62,922 nucleotides of DNA from Thermosporothrix hazakensis (GTDB lineage Bacteria; Chloroflexota; Ktedonobacteria; Ktedonobacterales; Ktedonobacteraceae): contig NZ_QKUF01000031.1 in the NCBI RefSeq assembly GCF_003253565.1, positions 1 to 62,922 of the forward strand, written 5' to 3'. The position numbers and the translations under genes were made by a program. The notes below the pieces were generated by a model. That model was not told where the DNA came from, made no database searches, and was given only the letters and a program-made list of their open reading frames with translations. Shown here one piece after another: positions 17,197 to 25,623 of the stretch. The number at the start of each line of letters is the position of its first letter. The first letter of the stretch is position 1.

Positions 17197-17796
17197 CTAT
17201 TCGATTTCAGGCCAGAGCCGTTCTGCGCGGGCGCGACGGTAGAGCAGTTCATAAGCGCTGGCAATGGCGGGATCAAACTGCATCACTGGCTCGTTATAGG
17301 CACGGCTGGTTGTTTCGCTGACCTGCCGTTCTTGCCAGAGACGCCCCCGGGCAAAAATGTTCTGCGCAAAGGCCTGAAGCCGATCCATTGCCCGAGCGAA
17401 CTGTGCTTCTGGCGTTTGCCCTTCCTCAAATTCGCGCCACCATTGATAGAGCTCTTCCCCGATATCTTCAGGAACCCGGGAAAAGAGAGTATGAGCTGCT
17501 GCCTCCTCTCTGGCCTGCTTATCACGATGCCCCTCCGCGTCGTGCGCGAAGGTATCGCCTGCGTAGATTTCGACCAGATCGTGCGTCAAAATAAGCTTGA
17601 GGGTATGTTCGAGGTCAACCGGCGTGGACAGCTCCTGATGGAGCAGGAGGGCAAACATTGCCATATGCCATGTATGTTCGGCGTCATTCTCGTGTCGGTC
17701 ACTGTTTGTCAGGTAAGCGGCACGATAGCGCGTTTTAAATTGATCGATTGTTTCCAGGAAACCGATGATGTTGTGTAGCCGCTCAATATCGGCCAT
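17197..17796 (-). CDS. HD-domain phosphohydrolase (YfbR / HDDC2-like 5'-deoxynucleotidase)
   Basis: The 199-aa product carries the HD metal site in the YfbR arrangement: the first His in RHENDAEHTWHM, HD in LTHDLVEIYAGD, and a later Asp in ARAMDRLQAF. YfbR-type enzymes remove the 5' phosphate from deoxyribonucleoside monophosphates; HDDC2 is the eukaryotic counterpart. Start at 17796 is supported by an AAGGGGG site; an upstream in-frame start (17877) adds unlike sequence. A TGCTACAAT promoter element lies at 17876-17884. Confidence 0.87.
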   Translation of the reverse strand: MADIERLHNIIGFLETIDQFKTRYRAAYLTNSDRHENDAEHTWHMAMFALLLHQELSTPVDLEHTLKLILTHDLVEIYAGDTFAHDAEGHRDKQAREEAAAHTLFSRVPEDIGEELYQWWREFEEGQTPEAQFARAMDRLQAFAQNIFARGRLWQERQVSETTSRAYNEPVMQFDPAIASAYELLYRRARAERLWPEIE

Positions 17797-17875
17797 AATC
17801 CAGGTTCCCCCTTTTTCTCTCTTCATAGCACCAGAGTGCCAGGTGTTAGGACAGATTTTCGTCTGATCCTTCCTC

Positions 17876-17884
17876 ATTGTAGCA
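17876..17884 (-). promoter_or_regulatory. Extended -10 promoter of the HD gene
   Basis: Minus-strand TGCTACAAT gives a predicted start near 17869, about 73 nt before the ATG at 17796. Confidence 0.5.
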
Positions 17885-17922
17885 TACTGGTTTGTGGCTT
17901 TCAGAGGGAGAGAGGAGAATAG

Positions 17923-18942
17923 TCACACACCAAAGCTCAGAATCAACATATCCAGAGCCATTTCAGGTGTCAGGCGACTGCGTTTGAGCGCTGCATCTGT
18001 TTCCAGTAACTTGCGGTAGGTGTTTTCAAGCTGTTGAGGTGTAAAGTTATTGACCTGACCGAGGGTCTTTTTCGCGATAAAGGGAGCCATGCCGAGCGTT
18101 GAGGCAATTTGTCCGTCTCGCATTCCCTTATGTGCCAGCTCCTTCACCAGCAACAATGAGCGTACCTGTGAGATGATAAGGCTGATCAGCTTGATTGGCG
18201 GCTCTCCATCCGAGAGCAGATCATGCAGGATATTTAAGGCCTGCTTGCGGTTGCGACGTGCCAGCGCATCGGTGAGGTCGAAAACTTTTGCCTCCTGGAC
18301 CTGAGCGGAGAGCTTCTCGATCTCGCTGACAGTGATGGTTCCGTTATCACCGACATAGGTTGCCAGTTTGTCGATTTCGTTGGCAAGCAGACGAAGCTGA
18401 TTTCCGATAAAGTTTGCCAGTAACGAGACTGCATCGGGGGTAATCGAGACGCCAACGCTCTTTGCTCGCTGCTTGATCCAGCTTTCCAGCGCGTTCCCTT
18501 TGGGAAGGGTACATTGCAGAACCTTACCGTATTTCTCGCCTGCTTTGACCAGCGGATGAGAGGCTTCAAGGGTCTCATCCGCTAGCAAGATCAGCACGGT
18601 ATAGTCGGGCAACTGAGCGATATATTCTGCAAGAGCTTTCTCATAGGCTGCACGGGTCATTGCACCGCCCTTGCTTTTCTTGCTCCGTTTCCCTTTGGTC
18701 GCCTTTCCCGATGCGTCTGCTTCAGCGGTGCCTCTGCCTTTCTTCTTAGGAAGTCCCTCAACAACAATAAGGCGCTGTTCCGAGAGAAAAGGCATGGTAT
18801 CGCTTGCCACGATAATCTTTTGCAGCTCGGTTGAGGAGCCATCAAAGATATCCTGGTTATAGCCAAAGTCGCCCTGCTTTTTCAGCGTTTTCAGGTGTTC
18901 TCTCAGAGTGAACTCATCGTCACCGTGAAGGAGATAAAACAT
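17923..18942 (-). CDS. holA: DNA polymerase III delta subunit
   Basis: This 339-aa protein matches HolA, the clamp-loader subunit that opens the sliding clamp. It begins MFYLLHGDDEFTLREHL as the family does, followed by the AAA-like region with a lid, and a C-terminal collar domain (VFDLTDALARRNRKQAL, then PIKLISLIISQVRSLLLVKEL). A Lys/Gly/Ala-rich insert of about 25 residues (about 68-92) interrupts domain I; such a basic insert is not usual but lies in a variable loop. It ends with a hydrophobic MALDMLILSFGV. Gene 18954-19274 is 11 nt upstream in the same direction. Confidence 0.92.
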   Translation of the reverse strand: MFYLLHGDDEFTLREHLKTLKKQGDFGYNQDIFDGSSTELQKIIVASDTMPFLSEQRLIVVEGLPKKKGRGTAEADASGKATKGKRSKKSKGGAMTRAAYEKALAEYIAQLPDYTVLILLADETLEASHPLVKAGEKYGKVLQCTLPKGNALESWIKQRAKSVGVSITPDAVSLLANFIGNQLRLLANEIDKLATYVGDNGTITVSEIEKLSAQVQEAKVFDLTDALARRNRKQALNILHDLLSDGEPPIKLISLIISQVRSLLLVKELAHKGMRDGQIASTLGMAPFIAKKTLGQVNNFTPQQLENTYRKLLETDAALKRSRLTPEMALDMLILSFGV

Positions 18943-18953
18943 ATGTATCTACT

Positions 18954-19274
18954 TTAATGGGCCGCTGAATAATTGTTGTTTCGTTTTCCGCCAAGCAGCA
19001 GATCTGTCAGGATACCACCAACAAGACCGAGAATTGAACAGAAGAAGACCGAGCTAAAGAAAACGGCCAGCGGATCGGTGTTGATCAGCGGATTCGCGAA
19101 GATGTGTGTATCAGTCAGCAAGAGAATAATGAGAAAGCCAATCAGGCCGGCAACAAATGCACCGCCTACAACAGCCGCTTTTTTACGCACTGCACTGAGC
19201 CAGAAGGCGAGGAACAGCGCGATAGGCAGGGAAATGAGAAAACCGAAGATATCAGCAATCAAAAAACCATCCAT
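18954..19274 (-). CDS. Small three-helix membrane protein, unknown
   Basis: The 106-aa product has three hydrophobic segments (about 5-28, 36-53 and 72-92), the middle one followed by a polar HIFANPLINTDP loop, and a short basic tail (GGKRNNNYSAAH). No family is recognised. The ATG at 19274 has a GGAGG site about 10 nt upstream, better than the TTG at 19313. It is probably co-transcribed with holA. Confidence 0.65.
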   Translation of the reverse strand: MDGFLIADIFGFLISLPIALFLAFWLSAVRKKAAVVGGAFVAGLIGFLIILLLTDTHIFANPLINTDPLAVFFSSVFFCSILGLVGGILTDLLLGGKRNNNYSAAH

Positions 19275-19512
19275 GAAGGGTTCAGCCTCCGCAAGAAATA
19301 ATAGTTTTACCAAGCCAGTTGTACAGACTATTCCCAGGTTGTTACCAATTATACGGCAAATTTCCTATCCCGACAACAAGCCATGTATCAGAACAGTTGG
19401 CGAACACCCCTATCCCGATGGTCCTGTCATCGTGCAACAACACATGAGCCTTCTCCGTATATGTTAGCAGACTGGCGAAAATGTTCCAGGTTTGAAAATG
19501 TGAGGCATTTCC

Positions 19513-19881
19513 ATGATGCAAAAGATGACATCTCTCGGACTGGATGAGCGGCTTGAACGAGTGCTTGCTTATCTCTTTGGGCCGTTCTCGGGTCTTTTCT
19601 TCTTCCTCTTTGAGAAGAATCGTAATGTGCGCTGGCACGGACTGCAATCCATTATTGTTTTTGGAGCCCTTTCGATCGTCATGTTTGGCATATCAATGCT
19701 CAAGGGAATGCTTGGCTGGTTACCAGTGTTGCACATCCTGACCGATTTTGGGCTTGGGTTGTTGTTGAATATTCTCTGGTGGGTCGGCGCTATTCTCTGG
19801 GGCTGGTTGATGGTCATGGCCTGGATGCATCCAGATTATCGGCTTCCGCTTATCAGCCAGTGGGTACGCCATATTGTCTGA
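19513..19881 (+). CDS. DUF4870/Tic20-like small membrane protein
   Basis: The 122-aa protein has the DUF4870/Tic20 layout: LDERLERVLAYLFGPFSGLFFFLFEKNRNVRWHGLQSI, where the short KNRNVRWHGLQS loop after the first helix is diagnostic, then two further membrane helices and MVMAWMHPDYRLPLIS near the end. Bacterial members have no settled function. It starts with ATGATG after GTGAGG, and ends 40 nt before a strong terminator. Confidence 0.75.
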   Translation: MMQKMTSLGLDERLERVLAYLFGPFSGLFFFLFEKNRNVRWHGLQSIIVFGALSIVMFGISMLKGMLGWLPVLHILTDFGLGLLLNILWWVGAILWGWLMVMAWMHPDYRLPLISQWVRHIV

Positions 19882-19920
19882 GGCGCTGTGTATATAGATC
19901 TGCGTTTACTTTTCCTGAAA

Positions 19921-19957
19921 AGGGGGGAAGCGTTCAGTATCGCTTCCCCTTTTTTTA
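19921..19957. terminator. Rho-independent terminator
   Basis: GGGGAAGCG pairs with CGCTTCCCC (stem 9, loop about 7) and is followed by seven T at 19950-19956. It ends the DUF4870-like gene; the upstream A-rich flank makes it usable for the convergent gene as well. Confidence 0.88.
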
Positions 19958-20431
19958 TGCCCTGTCACGATAGAGCAGGCCAAGTGTCAGACCATAGGCA
20001 AGGTGCCGCAGCAGGTTCTGACCAAAAGAGCGCCAGTTTGCCAGAGGGGGCATCTCGCCATTTTGAATCAGGGGATGGTACTTGTCCGCCAGCGGGGTCA
20101 GGACCCAGGCAGCGGTAATAAAGGCCTCACCGAAGATAGAGCCTTTGAGCCAATCGGGGCCAGGAAGAAACCGCTTGCCAATTGCTGCGTAGAGCTCGGC
20201 GAGCGCGACCCCGTTCAGTAAATGGATGAGCCAGGCGAGCACAAGGCTCTTCTTCGTTCGCTGTGTCCCGCCAATTATACCCTCAATAAAGCGAACATCA
20301 TTGAAGCGATTCCCGATCAGGACTGTATCGCCTTCCATTGCGGCACTGTACACCAGCGTGGCGAGCAGGCCCGCGACGGCAGCCCGTCCAGGATGCCAGT
20401 TTTTTGAGAGAAGACGGAAGAGAAGGCGCAT
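19955..20431 (-). CDS. Hypothetical membrane protein (DUF6789/YagU-like pattern)
   Basis: The 158-aa product starts MRLLFRLLSKNWHPGRAAVAG, then has membrane segments near 17-33, 66-86, 97-113 and 140-155. The alternation of an early GLLATLVYSAAM helix with small-residue helices resembles YagU-like/DUF6789 proteins, but I cannot assign it firmly. It lies 16 nt downstream of the DUF92 gene in the same direction, so the two are likely one transcript. Confidence 0.65.
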   Translation of the reverse strand: MRLLFRLLSKNWHPGRAAVAGLLATLVYSAAMEGDTVLIGNRFNDVRFIEGIIGGTQRTKKSLVLAWLIHLLNGVALAELYAAIGKRFLPGPDWLKGSIFGEAFITAAWVLTPLADKYHPLIQNGEMPPLANWRSFGQNLLRHLAYGLTLGLLYRDRA

Positions 20432-20447
20432 AGCTATTTCTATTTCC

Positions 20448-21299
20448 TCACCTTTCTTTTCTTGCTAAGATGACAGAGAGACCGTAAGCTCCTGCTGCAA
20501 TCAGACTACCACACAACGTGGCAAGAAAGTTCACAACATCATTATCGCACCAGGAGTAGCCACGAAGCGGGCGAGTGTGAGTGCCACACCGATGAATGGG
20601 CTGTTCGGTCTCCTGCTGACAGGTGGAGCAGTAGTACATGGCCTGAACGGTCGCGCCAAGCACACTATCGATCATGCTGCCTGCGAAACCACTGAGCAAT
20701 GTCAGGAATGGGAAATATTGTGCCCCCTTTTGCTTCAGGGAGAGTAGCAAGGAGAACAGGCCGAGGCTGAGGGCGCCGCTTGCTGCTGCCGCAGTGCCAA
20801 GCGGGGTGATGCCTCCTGATGTGCCCGGAGCGGTGATCTCACCGGTTGTCAGCAGACGGGGAGGATGAGGACTTAACACTCCTAGCTCGGTCGCCCAGGT
20901 ATCGGCAGTCGCAGTTGCCAGTGCCCCCAGATAGCCAGCATGTAGCAGCTCTTTTGTGGTTGATGAGCGAGCCAGCCCATGCGCCAGTGCGAGCCCGGTG
21001 GCAACTCCACCATTGGCCGCGACCTGTGCAAGATCGCGCTGAGAGCCTTTGCTAAACTTGTCCGCGGCGGTTCGTTCTTTGTCCTGTACCCGGAAATGCG
21101 AGAGCAAAGTGGAAGAAACAAAGAAGAAGATCAGCGCAAAGCCCCAGGGCCAGCCGCCCGCACCAACGGTGGCGGTGCCGGTAATCGTTGCTCCTGCCAC
21201 TCCGCCGCGACTAAGCGAGCGACGTTTATAAGCCAGGAGGCCTATGCCGCTACTCAAAAAAAGGCCGAAAAGTAGCCGTTTTCTGTGTTCTTTCGTCAT
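20448..21299 (-). CDS. DUF92 (TMEM19-like) integral membrane protein
   Basis: This 283-aa protein has DUF92 features: SRGGVAGATITGTATVGAGGWPWG near residue 30, then LATATADTWATELGVLS and a Thr/Gly stretch GTSGGITPLGTAAAASGA, and a late Gly-Asp-like helix SGFAGSMIDSVLGATVQA. A cysteine pair CSTC near residue 217 and YSWCDNDVVNFLATLCG follow, typical of the family's end. A plant relative, VTE6, is a phytyl-phosphate kinase; bacterial function is unknown. The ATG at 21299 has an AGGTGA site. Confidence 0.83.
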   Translation of the reverse strand: MTKEHRKRLLFGLFLSSGIGLLAYKRRSLSRGGVAGATITGTATVGAGGWPWGFALIFFFVSSTLLSHFRVQDKERTAADKFSKGSQRDLAQVAANGGVATGLALAHGLARSSTTKELLHAGYLGALATATADTWATELGVLSPHPPRLLTTGEITAPGTSGGITPLGTAAAASGALSLGLFSLLLSLKQKGAQYFPFLTLLSGFAGSMIDSVLGATVQAMYYCSTCQQETEQPIHRCGTHTRPLRGYSWCDNDVVNFLATLCGSLIAAGAYGLSVILARKER

Positions 21300-21453
21300 T
21301 ATAATTGTCACCTGATTCAGGACGTAGCTGTACAGTAAGGAGGTATCAATTTCGTAGTACTATGTATAAAATCGGCTGCTGCATCTGTTACAGAAAGCCA
21401 TCTTTATCAGTTCTATCTTAGTGAAGGCGCGAAGGGCTGACAAGCATCAAAGA

Positions 21454-21915
21454 CTAAGTAAGAAGAACGTACTGTTTATCGAATTGCCAATCTGTGAGCG
21501 CCTCCATTTCAAGATAGAGATGGGGGTGAAGCGGGTCAATATGTTTCATAAGATGAATATTCACTACCCTATTGTCATTTACCCCGAGCCCTTCACAAAG
21601 CGCGTCCAGGGTGATTTTAAGCCCTCCGTCGAGATCCCGCTTGAATGGGGTCTCAAAATAGAAATCGAGAAAAAGTGCCAGGTAGCTAGCCTGAAACTGC
21701 TTGCGGAGCCAATCTGTCAGGTACCCTTGCTGCTCCAGTGTGCGTAGTGCAGCCCGGACATTCTGTTTGAAGCGACGAGCTATCTGCGTGCTGACGCGGT
21801 ACCCATTTACAGTAGCGTATTGCTCGTTAATGCTCGGTGGAAGTGGAAGCGTCAAATATAATGTAAATGGCGGCTGTTTTGTTATCCCACTTTTGCCCGA
21901 CAGTTGCTCTGGCAT
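21454..21915 (-). CDS. RusA-like crossover junction endonuclease
   Basis: This 153-aa protein matches the RusA family of Holliday-junction resolvases. It begins with the typical TLPLPPSINEQYATVNGYR and holds the catalytic block KRDLDGGLKITLDAL followed by GLGVNDNRV, in which the Asp residues bind metal. RusA enzymes are mostly prophage-derived, but no other phage gene is near. The start at 21915 has an AGGAG site; 40 more in-frame upstream codons are unlike the family. Confidence 0.83.
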   Translation of the reverse strand: MPEQLSGKSGITKQPPFTLYLTLPLPPSINEQYATVNGYRVSTQIARRFKQNVRAALRTLEQQGYLTDWLRKQFQASYLALFLDFYFETPFKRDLDGGLKITLDALCEGLGVNDNRVVNIHLMKHIDPLHPHLYLEMEALTDWQFDKQYVLLT

Positions 21916-22069
21916 GGGTATCTCCTGGTGTAGTACTTTTTGGAATGTATATGGTGTGTATTGTATCATATCAGCATGTCTCTTTTTGTAAATTGCTGTC
22001 ATTGTCACGTGCCGAGAAGAGTGATACACTGCCAAAGAAAGCGAGACCTGGCGAAAGTGAGGAGCAATA

Positions 22070-23665
22070 GTGATTACGTGTAACCGCTGTGGGAAGTTAA
22101 CGCCTGCTACTACAGGGAGGTGCCAATCATGCGGCGCACCTCTTTCCGGCAGAGTTGGAAATGAGCAAGCACAGATGAGTCCCCCGGCCCAACAGGGTCA
22201 ACCGGGATTGCCGCCCTGGCTGGAATCGTTGAGAGCAAACGAACGGCCTGCGACCCCTCCACGCAGTCCTAATGCGTTTCCTGCCGCTGATCTGGTAGAG
22301 GAAGGCGCATTGCCGCCCTGGATGCGCCCTGCTGGCATGGAGAATGATCAGAGTCTCTCTGGCCCTCAGGCCGCTGTGAGTCCTGCTTCTTTCGCCACTC
22401 CTGCTACCGATGAGAGCAAGAAATCAATTTCCGCTAGCTCGCTCATTGATGAAAAATCTTTGCCTTCCTGGATGAAGGATCAGCAGTCTTCTGGTGAGAT
22501 CCCGCAATCAGGTATTGATGCGTCCAGCCTGGTTGAGCCCGAGGCCCTGCCTGATTGGCTCAAAAATATTGGAACACCGGCGCAGCCCGCTGCTGCTCAG
22601 CCTGCGCAACCCAACAGGCGGCAGCCACAACAACAACCGCCAGTGATGCAGCCGCCGGCAAATACGATGTTCCCGGGCACGCAACAAGCGCAGCCACAGC
22701 AGCCGCCAGCAGCTTTCCAGCCGCCGAAACCCGGTCAGTTGTTGTCTGCGCAGGATCTACTTGACTCGCAGTCTCTGCCTTCCTGGATGAAACAAGAAGA
22801 TCCATCACCTGCCGGAGGCGTGGAGCAGCCTGTACAGCCAGGAATTGCCGCTTCGTCTCTGCTCGACGAAAACGCGTTGCCGAGCTGGATGCAGGAAAGC
22901 GGACAGCAGAATTCAACGATGCCAGCTCCGAACAGTGGCGTTTTTCAGGCCCCGTCTGCTGTGCCAGCAACGCCAGGGGGAGCACAGAACATTCCGTCTG
23001 AGGGCGGGAATCTGGTAGCGTCATCCTTAATCGATGAGAGCTCGCTACCCACCTGGCTACGTGAGGGAGGCCAGGAGCAGCAGGGAGGCAACAACCAGTA
23101 TCGTTCCGGGGTCTTTCACTCAAATACTGCCAGTATGCGCGTTCCAAGCCGCCCGAAGAGCGAGGTAGCGGCTTCCGAAGGAACAGAAGTGGCTGCGAAT
23201 GTTTTTGCTTCTATGCTTGGAGTGGCATCTGTTGCGCCCAATCTTCCGCAATCACAGCCACAGCAGCCGCAGTCGCCACCGATGATGGCACCGAATACGT
23301 CGTTGGGTGTGCCTGATTCTCCTGTGCCACAGCAGTCTGCTCTGTCTCAGCATGGCATGATGCAACCTATGCAGGGGATGCCATCTGGTATAATGAATGC
23401 ACCGCAGCAACCCGGATCTCTCAACGGGATTCCCAATACACCCGGCGACAATCAGCCTGGCTATGGGGGGGGCTATTCAGCGCAGGGGCCCTATATGCAA
23501 CAACAGCAGCCTGCTTCTGGCGCGTTACCACAGATGGGACAGAACCCGATGATGCAGCAGCAAGGCATGCCGCCTGCTCCGGCCTATGGTGTGCCTGCTG
23601 AACAGAAACCGGCGAAGCGTGGCATTTTCCAGGCAATCCTGGACTTGTTCCGGGTAAACAAGTAA
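22070..23665 (+). CDS. Zinc-ribbon protein with seven LPSWM-type repeats
   Basis: This 531-aa protein starts with a zinc ribbon (CNRCGK and CQSCGAP, residues 4-24). The rest is low-complexity, rich in Pro, Gln, Ser and Ala, with a short motif of the form SSL-hydrophobic-DE-xx-LP-S/P-W-M/L repeated seven times (about residues 43, 76, 124, 155, 233, 267 and 325). The last 15 residues form an amphipathic helix (GIFQAILDLFRVNK), perhaps membrane-binding. The GTG start has GTGAGGAG upstream. It is the first of three genes in one direction with the MutL-like ATPase and a KOW protein; a scaffold role is inference. Confidence 0.8.
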   Translation: MITCNRCGKLTPATTGRCQSCGAPLSGRVGNEQAQMSPPAQQGQPGLPPWLESLRANERPATPPRSPNAFPAADLVEEGALPPWMRPAGMENDQSLSGPQAAVSPASFATPATDESKKSISASSLIDEKSLPSWMKDQQSSGEIPQSGIDASSLVEPEALPDWLKNIGTPAQPAAAQPAQPNRRQPQQQPPVMQPPANTMFPGTQQAQPQQPPAAFQPPKPGQLLSAQDLLDSQSLPSWMKQEDPSPAGGVEQPVQPGIAASSLLDENALPSWMQESGQQNSTMPAPNSGVFQAPSAVPATPGGAQNIPSEGGNLVASSLIDESSLPTWLREGGQEQQGGNNQYRSGVFHSNTASMRVPSRPKSEVAASEGTEVAANVFASMLGVASVAPNLPQSQPQQPQSPPMMAPNTSLGVPDSPVPQQSALSQHGMMQPMQGMPSGIMNAPQQPGSLNGIPNTPGDNQPGYGGGYSAQGPYMQQQQPASGALPQMGQNPMMQQQGMPPAPAYGVPAEQKPAKRGIFQAILDLFRVNK

Positions 23666-23748
23666 GAGCTGAAAGCAGGCGTCTCTGTCAGACAACAAAC
23701 TGCTTGATACATTTCTTCCGCTAACTTCAGAGGAGAGAACGACCGGAG

Positions 23749-25605
23749 ATGTTTACACAACCCTTTTCAGAGGGAGAACAGGGGCCTGCATATGACCAGA
23801 ACCAGGGGCAGAATACGGCGAATGCTGGTTCGCTCCTGGTTGCCGATGTAGGTTCCGTATTTACCAAGGTCTCGCTATTTGGGCTGGTGGAGGGCCAATA
23901 TCGCTTAATGGCGCGTGGAGAAGCGCCAACGACGGTGACTCCACCACAAGAAGATATCTTACAGGGAGTAATCCAGGCAATTCATTCCATCGAGCATATC
24001 ACCGGACGCCGTTTCGTGAATGAGAAGCAGGTCCTTACTCCCGAGCAGCCTAATGGCGATGGTGTTGATGTATTTATTGCAACAATAAGCGCAGGAGGCT
24101 CCTTACGTCTCCTGGTTTTGGGCGGGGTCGATGAGACGCTTGAGAAGCTGGTTGATCAGGCTGTCTCAGGACTCTATGCTGAAATATACCCGCTTCCTTC
24201 CCCCTCTTTCCAGGCTGCAAGAGCTTCTTCCCAGACCGCAAACCCACAGCAAGCCTGGTCACGCGAGCGTATTGCTCAGGAGTGGGAGCGCCAGGTTTCC
24301 CGGTTGCGTGAGCTGCATCCACAGGGAGCATTAATTGTTGGCATGGCACAGGGACCCGCAGGACCGCATGCGCTCCAGGAAGCGTGCCAGCTTCTGGCTG
24401 TTTCCGCGCGAGAGCTCAAACAGCAGAATCCCGCCCTCACTTCTGCGCCGTATTCAGTCATCTATGCTGGTGCGCCTCAATATGTTGAGGCAAGTCATCG
24501 CTTACTGGCGGGCGCAGCCGATTTCACCAGAGCAGAGCCCCTGACCTCTCAGGCTCAACTTGCCTCAATGAGTATGGCTGTCGGTCAGCTGCATGAGCAG
24601 AAAATCATTCAGCGCCTGCCTGGTTATACCAGTCTGGTTGCATGGACCGAGACGCCACCAGTGGCAACAGCGACCTCATTGAGTAGTCTGATACGCTTCC
24701 TCGCACAGCATTACTCTATGAATGTAACCGCGATTGACGTTGGTGGTGCAACAACGACTGTGATGATTGCTGGAGAGCAGGGCGAATTTATTCCTGTTGT
24801 CAATGCGGGCATTGGCGTGGGATCCTCTATTAGCGCCATTTTACAGAAAGTTGGCTGGCAACGTGTGGCCCGCTGGCTTCCCTTTACTATTTCTGAGGAA
24901 GAGATTCGCCAGTTCGCGTTACAGCATATGACCCATGCAGAGAGTGTTCCGACCAGCATTCGCGATTTACAGATTATGCAGGCGTTTGCGCGCGAGGCGA
25001 TGATCCTGACAATGGAGGAGGCGAAGAAGACAAGCGGCTTGTGGCCAGATTCAGATCTGATTCTGGCAACTGGCGGCGTGCTTGCCCATGTGCCCAAGTT
25101 CTCACAGGCGGCGATGATGATTCTGGATGCTTTACAGCCAAAGGGAGTCACATCGCTGGTGCTGGATCGCACCATGCTGATTCCTCAGCTTGGCGCGGTG
25201 GCGGCGGTCGCTCCTCTGACAGCGGTTCAGGTCAATGAGAACGACGCTGTCACGCATCGTCTGGGGGCCTGTGTTATTCCTTTTGGTGACTTGAAACCGG
25301 GTGAGCTGGCAGTACGTGTCGGGGTTGAGTATAGTAATGGGCGACAACTGGATGTTGACGTGATGGCTGGCTCAATGGAAGTCATTCCACTGGGAATGAA
25401 CGAGCAGGCGCTATTAACGCTCTATCCTGCTCCCGGGGTTGATGTCGGGCTTGGTCCCGGCGAACGCGCCCGGGTAGCTGAGGAGATTGATGGCGGGCTT
25501 GTTGGCTTGATTATTGACGCCCGGGGACGGCCTCTGGTCTTGCCAACGAATGAGCTTGAGAGGCAGGCGCGCCTCACTCAATGGATGCAGGCATTAGGAG
25601 GCTAA
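23749..25605 (+). CDS. Glutamate mutase L (MutL)-like ASKHA ATPase
   Basis: This 618-aa protein resembles MutL, named after the accessory protein of glutamate mutase. The phosphate-1 motif ADVGSVFTKVSLF (about 32-44) and a second AIDVGGATTTVMI (about 328-340) mark the actin/hexokinase/Hsp70 fold; APTTVTPPQEDILQGV and LATGGVLAHVPKFSQA are typical of the family. No glutamate mutase gene (mutS/mutE) is in the window, so reactivation of that B12 enzyme is unlikely here. The last 120 residues (after about 500) are a beta-rich domain. It lies 83 nt after the repeat protein and 18 nt before the KOW protein. Confidence 0.82.
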   Translation: MFTQPFSEGEQGPAYDQNQGQNTANAGSLLVADVGSVFTKVSLFGLVEGQYRLMARGEAPTTVTPPQEDILQGVIQAIHSIEHITGRRFVNEKQVLTPEQPNGDGVDVFIATISAGGSLRLLVLGGVDETLEKLVDQAVSGLYAEIYPLPSPSFQAARASSQTANPQQAWSRERIAQEWERQVSRLRELHPQGALIVGMAQGPAGPHALQEACQLLAVSARELKQQNPALTSAPYSVIYAGAPQYVEASHRLLAGAADFTRAEPLTSQAQLASMSMAVGQLHEQKIIQRLPGYTSLVAWTETPPVATATSLSSLIRFLAQHYSMNVTAIDVGGATTTVMIAGEQGEFIPVVNAGIGVGSSISAILQKVGWQRVARWLPFTISEEEIRQFALQHMTHAESVPTSIRDLQIMQAFAREAMILTMEEAKKTSGLWPDSDLILATGGVLAHVPKFSQAAMMILDALQPKGVTSLVLDRTMLIPQLGAVAAVAPLTAVQVNENDAVTHRLGACVIPFGDLKPGELAVRVGVEYSNGRQLDVDVMAGSMEVIPLGMNEQALLTLYPAPGVDVGLGPGERARVAEEIDGGLVGLIIDARGRPLVLPTNELERQARLTQWMQALGG

Positions 25606-25623
25606 CAGGGAGGAGGCCACGCT

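Noticed and set aside
21454..21915. Prophage remnant around the RusA-like gene
   Set aside because: No integrase, capsid, tail, lysis or repressor gene and no attachment repeats are seen nearby.
23749..25605. DNA mismatch-repair protein MutL
   Set aside because: The family name coincides, but the sequence has the actin-like fold motifs of glutamate mutase L, not the GHKL ATPase of mismatch-repair MutL.
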